A stretch of 64,000 bases of DNA from Pyrenophora tritici-repentis (lineage: Eukaryota > Ascomycota > Dothideomycetes > Pleosporales > Pleosporaceae): the NCBI RefSeq assembly GCF_003171515.1, contig NC_089393.1, positions 3,092,414 to 3,156,413 of the forward strand, written 5' to 3'. Below, piece by piece: positions 1 through 9,948 of the stretch. The notes under the pieces were generated by a model. The model searched no databases and was not told where the DNA came from. It worked only from the letters and a program-made list of their open reading frames with translations. The translations under genes were made by a program, and so were the position numbers. Numbering within the stretch: position 1 is the stretch's first letter; each line of letters starts with the position of its first letter.

Positions 1-1606
1 CGGCAGGCATTGATGACAGTGGTACGTAGGGCATCCTCGCCCTCAAAGTTCTTGCCAAGGGCACGCTGGCATAGCTGCAGCTTGTCAAGCAGGATCTGCA
101 GAACCTCGTGTAGTCCCTTGTCGGGGTTCTCTGTGCGGGTGCGAGCGAAGGTTGTAGTCGTCCAGTCTGTGTAGTAGTGCTGGTGATGGACGTCATGGTC
201 GAAGTGGTTTTTGATTGCCATGTACGCATCAGCAAAGCTGTCATCTCTCTCTACAACCTGTATGTAGAATGTCTCTGCACGTCCGGTAAGGATACGGGGA
301 AACACTGCGTGAAACTGCTCTTCTTGGATATCTACCTGCCAGCAGATGCTGAAGAAGATCTTGATCTTATCGTCTAGGAGATCGTACGCATTCCCTGTAT
401 ACTTGTTGCTATTGTCCCATAGCTTAGAGAACTGCGCACAGTCCGCAACAATCAATTAAGTGGGTCCTAGAAGGTTCAGATTGGATTGATTGATTACCGC
501 TTTAAGCCTAGTAGTTACCTATAGGAGTTTAAGCCCTACCTAGATAGGTAAGTGGGTCTAGGAGAGTGACCGGATTGAATTGATTGTTGCGGAGTCTAGA
601 ACTGCGTGATCGTATTAGCGTCGAGTCGATCGTTGCGGGACCATCGCGGCGGTAGCGTCTTGTACGGGTCGTATGGTAGTTCGGGTGGTCTGTTAGGGAC
701 GCGGTTCGTTGGCTGTTGCGGAAATGGCGTGACTTCGCGATATGCAGTCGCTGGCGGCCGTGTCTGTAGTTGCGCACGCCCTTGTTGCGGCTGCGCGGCC
801 TGCTCCCACAGTTGTCGATGCTGAGGCCCTTCCAGCGTACCGCTCATGTGTAGCGGCTGTTGTGGCTCTATTGTTTGGGAACGGCTCTGGACGCCTTGTC
901 TCACTCTATACTGCTCTTGTTGCTCGCCCTGCGACGGTCGTTGTAATTGCGACGGCTGTGGTACTTGCGGTGGCTGTTGTAATTGCGGCGGTTGTTGTAA
1001 TTGCGGCGGTTGTTGTACTTGCGGTGGTTGTTGTACAGCTGGATAGACTGTGTGCTGAGTGTCCTGTTGGCGTTTATTGCTCTGCTGGCGCTGGTACGCT
1101 TCGGACTGTTGGTCGAATTTCATGGCTCGAAACTCTGCTGGTTCCCATTCAAGAGTATTCTCTATACCTAGAATGTTGTAGAGAGAGTCCGCCACCCTGG
1201 CGTGATTGTTGCCAGTGTATACTCCCCGGTGTCGTAGCACACTCTTAAGAGACCTTAGTGTACCACGCTCAACCTTGCTAAATAGCTCCTTCGTCCATCC
1301 TTCAAAGTCCCATTTGTAGTCAATGAAGAGGTCATCGTCCCAGGCCATTGACACATTGTAGTCGTGGATAGCTTTAGCGACCCACGTTGTTGCGTGTGTC
1401 TCATTTGCGTCCGCCGGTGCGGGTACACCCCAGAGAGCTGTATTGATGACCTTGAGTGCAACTGTGTATGGACAGTTTTCCATAAGTTGTTCCGCGGTAA
1501 ATTTGGCCCATGGTGAGTCTGAGAGGTGTTCTGATTGCTCATTCTGTAGTTGATTCTGAGCTTCAGCAGAGTCTGCAGAGCTTATTTCGCTTTGGTTATC
1601 CGCCAT
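1..1606 (-). pseudogene. Copia-type retrotransposon Gag, running off the left edge and split by a MITE
   Basis: The frame starts at an ATG at 1606 (MADNQSEISS) and stays open to the window edge once the MITE at 437-598 and one copy of its 8-bp duplication are removed. The N-terminal part is acidic and polar. It is followed by a Gln/Pro-rich stretch of repeated QQPPQ units (about 820-1040 in nucleotides), then by a conserved Gag block past the MITE (KLWDNSNKYTG, FHAVFPRILTGRAE, HYYTDWTTTTFAR). I recognise this block from polyproteins of fungal Copia elements. Gag would form the virus-like particle core of the element. As it stands the protein ends just inside the MITE, shortly after TITQF. No other stop is seen in the visible part, so the element looks young. 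Pol lies beyond the window. Confidence 0.75.
437..598 (+). mobile_element. MITE-1 copy a (162 bp, hAT-type)
   Basis: Inserted in the gag frame with the perfect 8-bp duplication GAACTGCG at 429-436 and 599-606. It begins CACAGTCCGCAACAATCAA, and its other end reads TAGACTCCGCAACAATCAA on the opposite strand. It has no coding capacity. The 8-bp duplication indicates mobilisation by a hAT transposase. The other five copies are at 22256, 22492, 34289, 46560 and 51496. Confidence 0.93.
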
Positions 1607-1935
1607 CTTGCTAGCGGGTGTTGACGCGTTGTCGGTGTTGTTGTCTCGCTGGTTGGTCGTGCCAGCGCTTGTTGTTGTACGTGATCGGATCGTCCGGAGA
1701 CGCTCGTACGGTTGAGTTGTATTGCGTTGCTGACGCGCTCTGTGTTCGCGGATTAGGCTAAACCAGCAGCTGTAGAGGGAGGTTAAGAGTGCTTCGTGTT
1801 ATCTCTGCCTCGCTCTGTTCTTAGCACAGAATCTTCTCCCGGGAGTATAACGTCGTGCGTCAGGGAGTTCGTCGAAGATGCGGTCTGTCTCTTCTACCTT
1901 GCTGTCTGTGATCGCCTTAAGCAATCACTGATCAG

Positions 1936-2127
1936 TGTTGGAAGGTCTATAGCACTAGTGCTGAAAGGAAATAACGATAACTAGGAATGCATTCTGTTCG
2001 GTGATGGTGATTGATTTTTTACGAACATAGCTGCTACGAAGGTATACCTAAGCTCTGCGCAAGGTGGGCCGAAGTCGGGCCGAAGTGTCCAGCAGCCGAC
2101 GTCTCTACCGATACTCACGATCCGACA
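1936..2127 (-). mobile_element. 5' LTR of the gag-bearing retrotransposon (192 bp)
   Basis: On the plus strand it starts TGTTGG and ends CCGACA, so the element reads TGTCGG...CCAACA on minus, in the direction of gag. Two other LTRs of the family (7029-7225 and 14619-20061) define the same ends. The stretch 1607-1935 between this LTR and the gag start is the untranslated leader; I see no gene in it. The matching LTR lies outside the window, so the target duplication cannot be checked. Confidence 0.8.
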
Positions 2128-2168
2128 ATTATCATTATATCTATATACATCTATTCTCACTCGTCTCT

Positions 2169-2801
2169 CTAAGAGTTGTAAACAGAGTACTCGCAAGCCT
2201 CAGGCTTCGCCTCCTTGACAGCCCTAGCATTCAACTCAACACATCCCTCACTACCAGCTGGCTTAGGGTTGCCAGCGAGCCAGACCTCCCAACCGCTCAA
2301 CTCTTCACCCTTAGCCGGGGGGCAAGCCTGGAATGCGGTAACGACGCCATTGCCGTTATCAAAGACGAGGTCGCTGGTCTCAGTAATCTTGAAGGGACCG
2401 CGCTCCTGGTTGCGGCCGATGCCGGCAGCGTCGCCGGTTGTGTATTGGATTTGTCCCTGGCCCATGCTGGAGCGGTCGACGAACATTTGCTGGGTTTGGA
2501 AGTTGTCGGGGGTGTCGCCGGTGTAGAGGAAGAGGAGGCCTTGGCCGTTGAGGACGAATGAGGCGTGGTCGCGGGGGAGTCGGGTGGTGCAGTTTGCGCT
2601 CTGGAAATCCGCGCCGATGAGGAGGTTGTTGTTCTTGGCTTGGAAGGGCGCGCATTCGATCTCGTTGGCGACCTTGGGGAGGGCTACTAGCTTGAAGACG
2701 TCGCCGGCGACGGCAGCTTCAGAGATGGGGGGCAGGTTGCAGTCCTTTGCGGATGCGAGGGCCATGGTGACGCCGGCGATAGTGGCGGTGGTGTACTTCA
2801 T
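2169..2801 (-). CDS. Secreted PhiA-like cell-wall protein
   Basis: A 210-residue protein with a typical N-terminal secretion signal: KYTT, then a hydrophobic run ending in ALASA at about residue 18. The mature part has six cysteines (DCNLPP, IECAPF, ANCTTR, QACPPA, EGCVEL, EACEYS) and one N-glycosylation sequon at NCT. The segment FVDRSSMGQGQIQYTTGDA resembles the core of the fungal phialide/cell-wall protein PhiA, a small secreted protein associated with spore-forming cells; the assignment is from memory of that motif. There is no intron. The stop lies only 41 bp from the end of the retrotransposon LTR at 2127, so that insertion sits in the gene's 3' flank. It is the only gene here that looks like an ordinary intact host gene. 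Confidence 0.65.
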   Translation of the reverse strand: MKYTTATIAGVTMALASAKDCNLPPISEAAVAGDVFKLVALPKVANEIECAPFQAKNNNLLIGADFQSANCTTRLPRDHASFVLNGQGLLFLYTGDTPDNFQTQQMFVDRSSMGQGQIQYTTGDAAGIGRNQERGPFKITETSDLVFDNGNGVVTAFQACPPAKGEELSGWEVWLAGNPKPAGSEGCVELNARAVKEAKPEACEYSVYNS

Positions 2802-3485
2802 CTTGACGTGTGTATTGGGTGGGTTGGTAGGTGGATTGAAAGCGAAGGTTGGATGTCGTAGTAGATTGTTTTTGGTGACTTGTGAGGCAACGCGTCTTAC
2901 TTCTTATACGTCTTCCACCCTCGTATGTGGGTCCATTGAAAACTCCATCATCCTATAAGGGTGGTCCATCTCGGCGCCAATGTATACTGTAATTCCCGCA
3001 ACATCGTGAGCTCATACGACCGAGAATACGAGGCTTCGTCACCCCAGCAAAGGCGAATAGCGCCACACCCGTCATAAGGATTAATTACCTGCGACCCTAT
3101 AAACACGAGATATAAGCTTTACCGGCTTAGGCAATCGCTGCGGCGATGATGCATCGCTGGTGGAAGCTGCAGGAAAGGAACCCATACTCGGAAGAATATT
3201 TGCAGGGGGACGACTCGTAGCCGTGGAATTAGGTTGCGATCGCCAATACACGGACCGGAACATTGACATCACCGGCGCAGGGCGGACAAAAATAGAGTGT
3301 GGAGTTACCGTCGCTGCCGGTATTACGGTGTAGAACAACACCAAGTCAGTCGGTGTGCTGCTCACCGTTTATTCTGCGAGGATGTAGCTGTGTGTCAGAT
3401 GTGATCAGCCTTTCAGTAGGACGATCAGAGACGGTTTACCTGATCATGTGCTGGATTACAGTAGTGCTAGCGCAGACTCGGGATA
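2802..3485. other. Upstream region of the PhiA-like gene
   Basis: No convincing gene. A TATAAG motif on the minus strand at about 2903-2908 lies some 100 bp upstream of the start codon, and the leader between them is pyrimidine- and A-rich, as is common for expressed fungal genes. Short open frames here have no recognisable features. Confidence 0.4.
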
Positions 3486-5947
3486 CCGAGCTGCCCGGGG
3501 CAATGCCCGCTTTCCTGATGCAACACCAAAACTTCAACACGCGATAACTCTATCAATATGAGCTTAATCGAGGCTGCGCTTGCAGCTATAGAATCGCTAA
3601 AGCCTAGAAAAAAGCTTGTATATACTCAAATTGCAGCAAAGTATAGTGTTGATCGCAGAACGCTCGCGCGCAGACACCAAGGCGCTACAATCTCACGAGA
3701 CGCCCAAGCTCAAAACCTACAAGCGCTCCACCCCCAGCAAGAGAAGGAGCTCGTACGCTATATAGAGCGCCTTACAAGGCAAGGCCTACCTCCCTCACGG
3801 CCTATGATACGACGCTTTGCTTCAGATATCACGAAGAAAGAGCTAGGAAAAGGCTGGGTTGATCACTTTATCCAGCGCCACGACGTCCATCTCATCTCAC
3901 GCTGGGTGACTAGGATCGATCGCTCACGCCACCAGGCTGACTCTATATCAAAGTAAAGCCTCTACTTCGAGCTTCTACGCAGTAAGCTCAGCTAATACGA
4001 TCTTAAGCCTCACAATATATACAATATGGATGAGAAGGGCTGTATGCTAGGAATACTTACTCGCTTAAAGCGGGTGTTCAGCAGGAGGCTATATAAGGAG
4101 GGGAAGATCAAGGCTCACATCCAGGATAGTAATCAGGAGTGGATAACCCTGTTGGCCTGTATATACGCTAATGGATCAGCCCTTGCGCCTGCCCTAATAT
4201 ATTAATCAGCCTTAGGCTCAATACAAGACACCTAGCTGCAGGCTCTAAGACCTAAGGATCAAGTATATATATCCTCCTCACCTTCTAGCTAGACGAACAA
4301 CGATATAGGACTATCCTAGCTCAAACAAGTGTTTGATCGATTTACGAAGGAGAAGGCAGGGCGAAGCTATCGATTACTCATCCTTAATGACCATAGATCT
4401 CATCTCACGATGGATTTTATCGAGTACTGCGATCGGAATAGAATCCTCCTTACAGTATACCCTCCTCATTCAACTCACACGCTCTAGCCGCTTAACGTCG
4501 TCATGTTTAAGCCATTCTCAACAGCCTACTCAAATGTCAGATGTGGGAGGACCAAGCAGACATAAGGGAGAAGGTTGTTGTATTAAGTGAGTAACAGAGA
4601 GCGACTATATACATAAGTAGCGAGCTGAGTAAGCACGCACTGGTGGGTCATGTGAGTACGTCATTCACAGTGTACTTAGTGCACAAGGTGCCAGGTCTGA
4701 CATCAAACCAGGTAGCTGCGTTCATGGAGAGGTGCCAAGGGCTCACATCTATGAGCAAGAGGGACTTCTATCCTATGTTTATGGCTGCCTGGGAGATCTC
4801 ATTCAAGGAGGAGACTATACTCAAGGCTTTTAAGGCAACTAGCCTCTCACCTCTCAACCCAGAGGTGATACTTAAACGATTCAATCAGCCAGCTCAATCC
4901 AGCCATTCAAGTGATAGCGACTCCTTAGCCTTAAGCGCCTTAGACTAGCGGAAAACTAAGCGCCTTCTACGCTAGGTAGTAGGTGATAAAAGTGATCCAC
5001 GAGCTCAAAAGCTCAGCCGAGCCTTCTACTCTATCTCAGTGTAACGGGCTAGAGCCCAGATGCTATGGTGATCCTCGGTGGAACCTTCGGAGCTTCCTCG
5101 GCACTTTAGATGCTTCGAGAAGCTACGTGAACAACAAGCCAAACGTATATAGATATCGTTGCACTGCAGATAGCTTTCTTCTTCATCGAATACAATCCTG
5201 TTACCAGGCATCGGCATACTTTGCGCAGCCCCTTACACTCAGTTCAAAAAACACTAATTAAACACAAGGCTTAAGGCCTTATGCAGGCTCTTATTAATGA
5301 GAGGCAGCGTAGAAAGCGAGGCAAGGCTCTCCCTCTAGAGGCAGGCGAGGACTATCACGGTGGGGCTGTATTCTGGTCTCCAAGGAAAGTGAAGGAGGCA
5401 CGTGATCGCCAGCTCCAACAAGGGCTTAAAGAAGAGCGACTACAACACCAGAAAGCTAAGGCAGCTCGCCTACGTAAAGTAAAGAAGCAGGAGAAGCTTC
5501 AGGCAGCTTAACAGAAGCGTGCAGTAAGGGCAGCAGCTTAAATAATAAGGCAGGAGGAGAAGGCTCGTAAGGCTGCTGATCGAGCCTCACGACAGGCAGC
5601 CCGTAAGGCTCAACAACGACTCTAACAAGCTCAAAAAACTACTTAAAGAGGCAAAGGGAGGCGCCTTAAGATAGCCACTAAGGCAGGTTTAAAAAATAGA
5701 GCAGCTGCGCAGCCTCAGGGTAGTGGTGAGGCCTCGGGTGCTGCAGCAGGCCCACCACCATCTCAATCACGACACGGCCGGGCGATCAAGCTCCCCGCAA
5801 AATATAGATAGCTATATATATTAATTAATACCTCTAGAACTCAACTCTAAAAAATATTACGATAGTAGCGATCGTACGTGGCTCAGTAGCCTCAAATCAA
5901 GCTATTGTTTTAGTGTTGGTGAGCGGGCATTGCCCCGGGCAGCTTAG
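3486..5947 (+). mobile_element. pogo/Fot-like DNA transposon 1 (2462 bp)
   Basis: The ends are inverted repeats of about 26 bp sharing GCTGCCCGGGGCAATGCCCG (left 3490-3509, right the reverse complement near 5921-5944). They are flanked by the TA duplication at 3484-3485 and 5948-5949, as expected of Tc1/mariner-superfamily elements. The interior holds one degraded transposase. Confidence 0.88.
3558..5811 (+). pseudogene. pogo-like DDE transposase, inactivated
   Basis: The N-terminal 132 residues carry the helix-turn-helix/CENP-B-like DNA-binding region (MSLIEAALAAIESLKPRKK... WVDHFIQRH). The DDE domain follows in pieces: NMDEKGCMLG holds the first catalytic Asp, LILNDHRSH is where the family has LILDGHGSH, and PPHSTHTL*PLNVV is where it has PPHSTHTLQPLDVV. 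So the second catalytic Asp has become Asn and a Gln codon has become TAG. Further stops (TAA and TAG near 4200-4235) fit C-to-T changes in CpA on either strand. The C-terminal basic coiled tail (5281-5511) ends in a typical IKLPAKYR. No active enzyme can be made. Confidence 0.85.
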
Positions 5948-5956
5948 TAAGGAAGC

Positions 5957-6560
5957 CTATTATTATTATAATTATTCTATTAGAGTCCTTTTTCAGTCAG
6001 AGACTATGTAGGACTTTGGCCGAAGGCCGTTCTATCTTGGTTTTTCTAATTTACATGGTTTTCTGGTATGGTTCGCTAATATAGTTTTTAGCTTTTCTAC
6101 AAAAGATAGTTTGTATCTGTTTGTTGCCAGGTGCTAAAGAGCAGTTTGATGAGTAGAAAGAGGTGTAGCAGCGGGCTCTTGTGGCAAAGGAGAGGGTTGT
6201 GGTTTTTAGTTTTATACAATGTCTCTCTGTAGGTCTTCTGGTGGCTGTCCTAAGTACCATTTTCTTATTCCTATTCTAGTGCTGGTGATAAAAGCTAGGG
6301 TTGCTTCTATACCTGTACTAGTGTCGAGTAGTAGCGATAGTGTAACTGGGCGATGTTTGATTGTTTGTAGTAGCGTTTTCCGTTGGTCTTTGTATAGGTG
6401 GCAATAAAGTAGTAGGTGTTCTGGCGTTTAAGTATTTTGGCAGGTGCAAAGATTAAAGTCTCATTTCTTAACTCTCTTTAGGTAGGAGTTGAAGTATCCG
6501 TGTCCTAGCTTAAGAGAGTAGAAGGCGCTAGAAATTACTCTTTTAAGGAAGCCTAAGATA
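5957..6560 (-). pseudogene. LINE (Tad/I-like) 3' fragment: end of the reverse transcriptase ORF, 3' UTR and (AAT)n tail
   Basis: On the minus strand the frame reads LKLGHGYFNSYLKRVKK, then a Cys/His segment TPEHLLLYCHLYKDQRKTL, and stops at 6212-6214 after QRDIV. This layout matches the C-terminus of fungal non-LTR retrotransposon ORF2. Two internal stops (TGA and TAA) break it. The 3' UTR (about 5976-6211) and the short TAT/AAT tail (5957-5975) are homologous to the 3' ends of the composite elements at 7235, 28793 and 40974. It is 5' truncated, as is usual for LINE copies. Confidence 0.75.
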
Positions 6561-6863
6561 CGAAGAGCGAGACCCCAAAAAAACAGAACACAGAATAACA
6601 ACAATCAATCACGATCAATAACGATCAACACTATTCATCTTTACACGATCTGATTAGACCCGCTGATCTGACACTGTGAATTGTTACCTAGAAGGGGTAT
6701 GCCCCGATAAGGAAAGACAAGCGTAGTCTTCACATTGCAGAACGCGCTGCTAGAGGCAAAGTAATGTCAATCCAAGCGTGCCGGCACGCACGGTGTAACG
6801 GGACACTCTTTCTTTCGGGCGCTCGAAATGCTCTCACCACGTCTATAAATCGACAGGTCTAGC
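6561..6863. other. No gene seen
   Basis: Mixed-composition sequence between the LINE relic and the small open frame at 6864. A TATAAAT motif at 6844-6850 lies just upstream of that frame. Confidence 0.4.
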
Positions 6864-7028
6864 ATGTATCTATCACGCAGGTCTCGTTCTCCTAGCACAT
6901 TAGCCTCCGACGCCGAAAAGCGTATTGTTAGCTATGCTATCACCCGCTCTGTTAGTGCTGTTAACTTACTCTCCTTTAACACTCCCCTATTCGTTCGCGA
7001 CAGTACATATCTATAGAGAGATTAGTGG

Positions 7029-7225
7029 TGTTGGAAGGCCTTGTACGATCGTACGGTGAATAACAGTAGCTAAGGTAATCTTGTGTATTGGTATTCTGGT
7101 GTATGATGATTCTACGAATGTGGGGGCTACGAAGGTATACATAGCGTTGGGTCCGAGTTGGGCCGAAGTAGGATCGAGGCGGTACATTGGGCCTTATTAG
7201 GCGACACACCGTGTGTATGCCGACA
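7029..7225 (-). mobile_element. Solo LTR of the TGTCGG/CCAACA Copia family (197 bp)
   Basis: It starts TGTTGG and ends CCGACA on plus, with the 5-bp duplication AGTGG at 7024-7028 and 7226-7230. It is a diverged relative of the LTR at 1936-2127, sharing for example GCTACGAAGGTATAC and the GGGCCGAAGT block. It sits inside the left target duplication of the composite element at 7235, so it is younger than that insertion. Confidence 0.82.
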
Positions 7226-7342
7226 AGTGGGCTATTATTATTATTATTATTATATTTCCATTAGAGTCCTGTATCAGTCGGTGACTATGTAGGACTTTGG
7301 CTAAGCCGTTCTATGTATGTTGTTCAATATGAAGTTTCTATA

Positions 7343-9196
7343 ACATGATCCATGGGCGAGCGGCGCACACGGGCGAGCGGCGCACCCCACCAACTTTTGC
7401 AACTTTAAAGCGATGCATCTCAACAACGCGATAATATTATTGCTAGATATTAATACAGTAGATTACTCTATATTAATAGTATCAGTCTTGCATGTGCGCG
7501 AGTTGTGCCCAGTCTCCTTGCACCTAGTGCAGCGCCTTTGAGCCCGCTGGCTAAGGCCTGATCGCGCTCCTCCTTGACGCTCTTCATGAGCAATCTGCTG
7601 GTCAGCCTCATTTTGAGCCAGTATATCCTCTCCAGCTCCCTTTGTGAGTACTCCATGCTTCTGTATACGCCTTTTAGAGCGCCGCCTACGCTCTGAGGCT
7701 GCGCTGTTGGCCTTCTCAAGACTAGAGATCCGATCGCGCATCAGCTCAGCAGAGAGCATCATCACCTCGGCGCCCTTCTTTAGCTGGTCAATCGCCATAA
7801 TAATTGAAGCTGGTGATGAGCTCTTGTGCTGGCGCACGCGCTCACGTATTAGGCTTGACTGAGCCTCAAGCTCACGTACGTTGCTCGGCGTTTGAGCTAC
7901 CCAGGGAGCCTCTGGCAGAGCTGCTGGAGGAGTAGGTGTACGCAGTTGTACATCTACCTTTGATAGAACAGCCTCTGGTTGTAGAGGAACAAGGCCTGCG
8001 CCGCGGAAGGCTGAGCAGATATTGGCTGGCGTGAACGCTTGATCAAATGCTGCCTTGAACGCTGGCAGAAACTCTAGCTTGGTGATGTGGTTGATGTGGT
8101 TGCGCATGAGGCTCTCCACCTCACGGCTGTACGCGCGCTTTAATAGCGAGAAGCAGCCAACATCAAGTGGCTAGAGTAGGTGAGATGAGTAAGGAGGCAT
8201 ACAGAGCGTATAGATATTGTTCTCCTTGCAGAGCTCCTAGAACTCTAGAGATTGGTGGCTCTTATAGCTATTAATAATAAGCAGGCGACGCGCGTCTATA
8301 CTACGAGCCTGCGTGTGAGCGTTGAAGTGCTTTAGCCACTTAACTCTAAGCTCATTATTCGTCTAGCTATTGTCGCTGACTGCGATCGCCTAGTCGCGTG
8401 GGATCTTAGCTTCCTCATACTAGGCTAATAGGTGGTACTAGCCAGCGAAGATGAGGAACGGTAGGACTAACCAGCCGGCTGCGTTGATCGCAGCGATCAA
8501 CGTTACCTACTCACAATTGCCTAGCTAGATAGCCTTTAGCCTGCTTCTCCTTTCTAACGCTGTTACAATAAGCTAAGTTATAATCTTGCCTATTATAAAG
8601 CTAGCTTTATTAAAGTTGTAGACGTCCTTATCGCAGATGCCGTACTTCGCCTTTGTCTCTTCTATAAGCTTAAACCACCTCTTTATTAATGTTGCATCCT
8701 CACAAAGAGCTCTCTGCCTATCGTACGCTTGGTTGAAACACGTCCGAAGACTGTCTGTACGCTTAACAAAGGTAGATGGCCAGTTGACTCCAACCTGCTC
8801 TCCACCACGCGCAGCCAGCAGCTTATCAGCCATATCACGTACAGCTGTGTAGGTAGGCGCAAATCCACGCAGATCTAGCTGAAGTATATAGCTGATAATC
8901 ACCTCCTCTTCTCTCTGGGTAAGCTTCCTTGAGTTGGGCGGGCAATCGCGTCGGGCAGGTATACCAGCGCGTCGGCGGCGGAGCGTTGTTTCGGCTACGT
9001 TGTAGACTACTGCAGCAGTACGGGTACCTTGGATCTGGTGCGCATTAATAGATGAGATAGCAAGCTGAATATCTGCTTCATTTGATAGTAATTGAGTAGC
9101 GCTGCGTTGAGCCATTGTAGATTAAGATCAGTAAGGTGAGTAAAGTTGGTGGGGTGCGCCGCTCGCCCGTGTGCGCCGCTCGCCCATGGATCATGT
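7343..9196 (-). mobile_element. pogo-like DNA transposon 2 (1854 bp)
   Basis: The perfect terminal inverted repeat starts ACATGATCCATGGGCGAGCG and contains two tandem copies of GGGCGAGCGGCGCAC-type sequence. It is flanked by TA at 7341-7342 and 9197-9198. The empty site (TTTCTATAGGTCTTG) is seen in the related composite copies at about 28893 and 41080, which fixes the ends exactly. Confidence 0.92.
7463..9115 (-). pseudogene. pogo-like DDE transposase with C-terminal zinc knuckle, inactivated
   Basis: The start is at 9115 (MAQRSATQLLSNEAD). The DNA-binding region covers about residues 1-150 (TAAVVYNVAETTLRRRR... LTQREEEVIISYIL). The catalytic core is then broken by several TAG/TAA codons between 8120 and 8575. 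The first catalytic motif reads NFNKASF where the family has NFDETGF, and the second reads LIINSYKSH where the family has an Asp in place of the Asn. HLL*PLDVGCF is the family motif HLLQPLDVGCF with CAG changed to TAG. The C-terminal 218 residues are open and end in a CCHC knuckle, CTRCKETGHNSRTC. All listed lesions are C-to-T or G-to-A, as left by RIP. Confidence 0.85.
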
Positions 9197-9364
9197 TAGG
9201 TCTTGTACAATTTGGAGGATAGTTGCGTAGTCCAATTTCCGAGCTAGTCTTCCATTGGCGCGGGTGCTAAAGAGCAGTGTGGTGAACAGAAAGAGATGTA
9301 ACAGCGAGCTCTTTGCGAAAAGAAATATTGTTTGTAGTTTTATACAGTGTCTGTCTGTTGTTTT

Positions 9365-9948
9365 GTGTAGGCGTCTGTATATAGGGATCTACAAGAGAGA
9401 GAATAGATCTATACAGCTGTTGCCTGGTCGATGTTTTGCTCGTGCGTGTGCTAGTGAAAGCAGGTGCTGGAGCGGTTCGGTATATGGGGTCGGTATATCG
9501 AGTCGGTTTAGGGCGTTCGGTAGAGAGGGTATTTGGTGTAGGCGTCTGTATATAGGGATCTACAAGACAGAATAGATCTATACAGCTATTACCTAGTCGA
9601 TGTTTTGGGCGTTTTGGTGTAGGCGTCTGTATACAGGAATCTATTATAACCTAACAATAATAGACCTATACAGCTATTGCCTAGTCGATGTTTTGCTCGT
9701 GCGTGTGCTAGTGAAAGCAGGTGCTAGAGCGGTTCGGTATATGGGGTCGGTATATCGAGTCGGTTTAGGTTGTTCGGTGGAGAGGGCTTTTGGTGTAGGC
9801 GTCTGTATATAGGGATCTACAAGAGAGATAATAGATCTATACATCTAGTGCCTGGTCGGTGTTTTGCTCGTGAGTGTGCTGGTGACAGCAGGTGCTGGAG
9901 CGGTTCGGTATATGGGGTCGGTATATCGAGTTGGTTTAGGGCGTTCGG
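9365..9948 (+). repeat. 171-bp VNTR core of composite copy 1 (4 units)
   Basis: Units start at GTGTAGGCGTCTGTATA at 9365, 9536, 9617 and 9793, giving lengths of 171, 81, 176 and 156. The 81-bp unit has lost about 90 bp. The same 171-81-176 order is found in the copy at 41248, so these two share a recent source, whereas the copy at 29065 has regular 171-bp units only. Confidence 0.9.

Noticed and set aside
742..1248. Plus-strand frame opposite the Gln/Pro-rich part of gag
   Set aside because: Shadow of the gag repeat; product is a Val/Ala-rich run with no domain.
3081..3365. 94-codon minus-strand frame upstream of the PhiA-like gene
   Set aside because: No domain, no signal, no neighbouring support; composition is ordinary for a chance frame.
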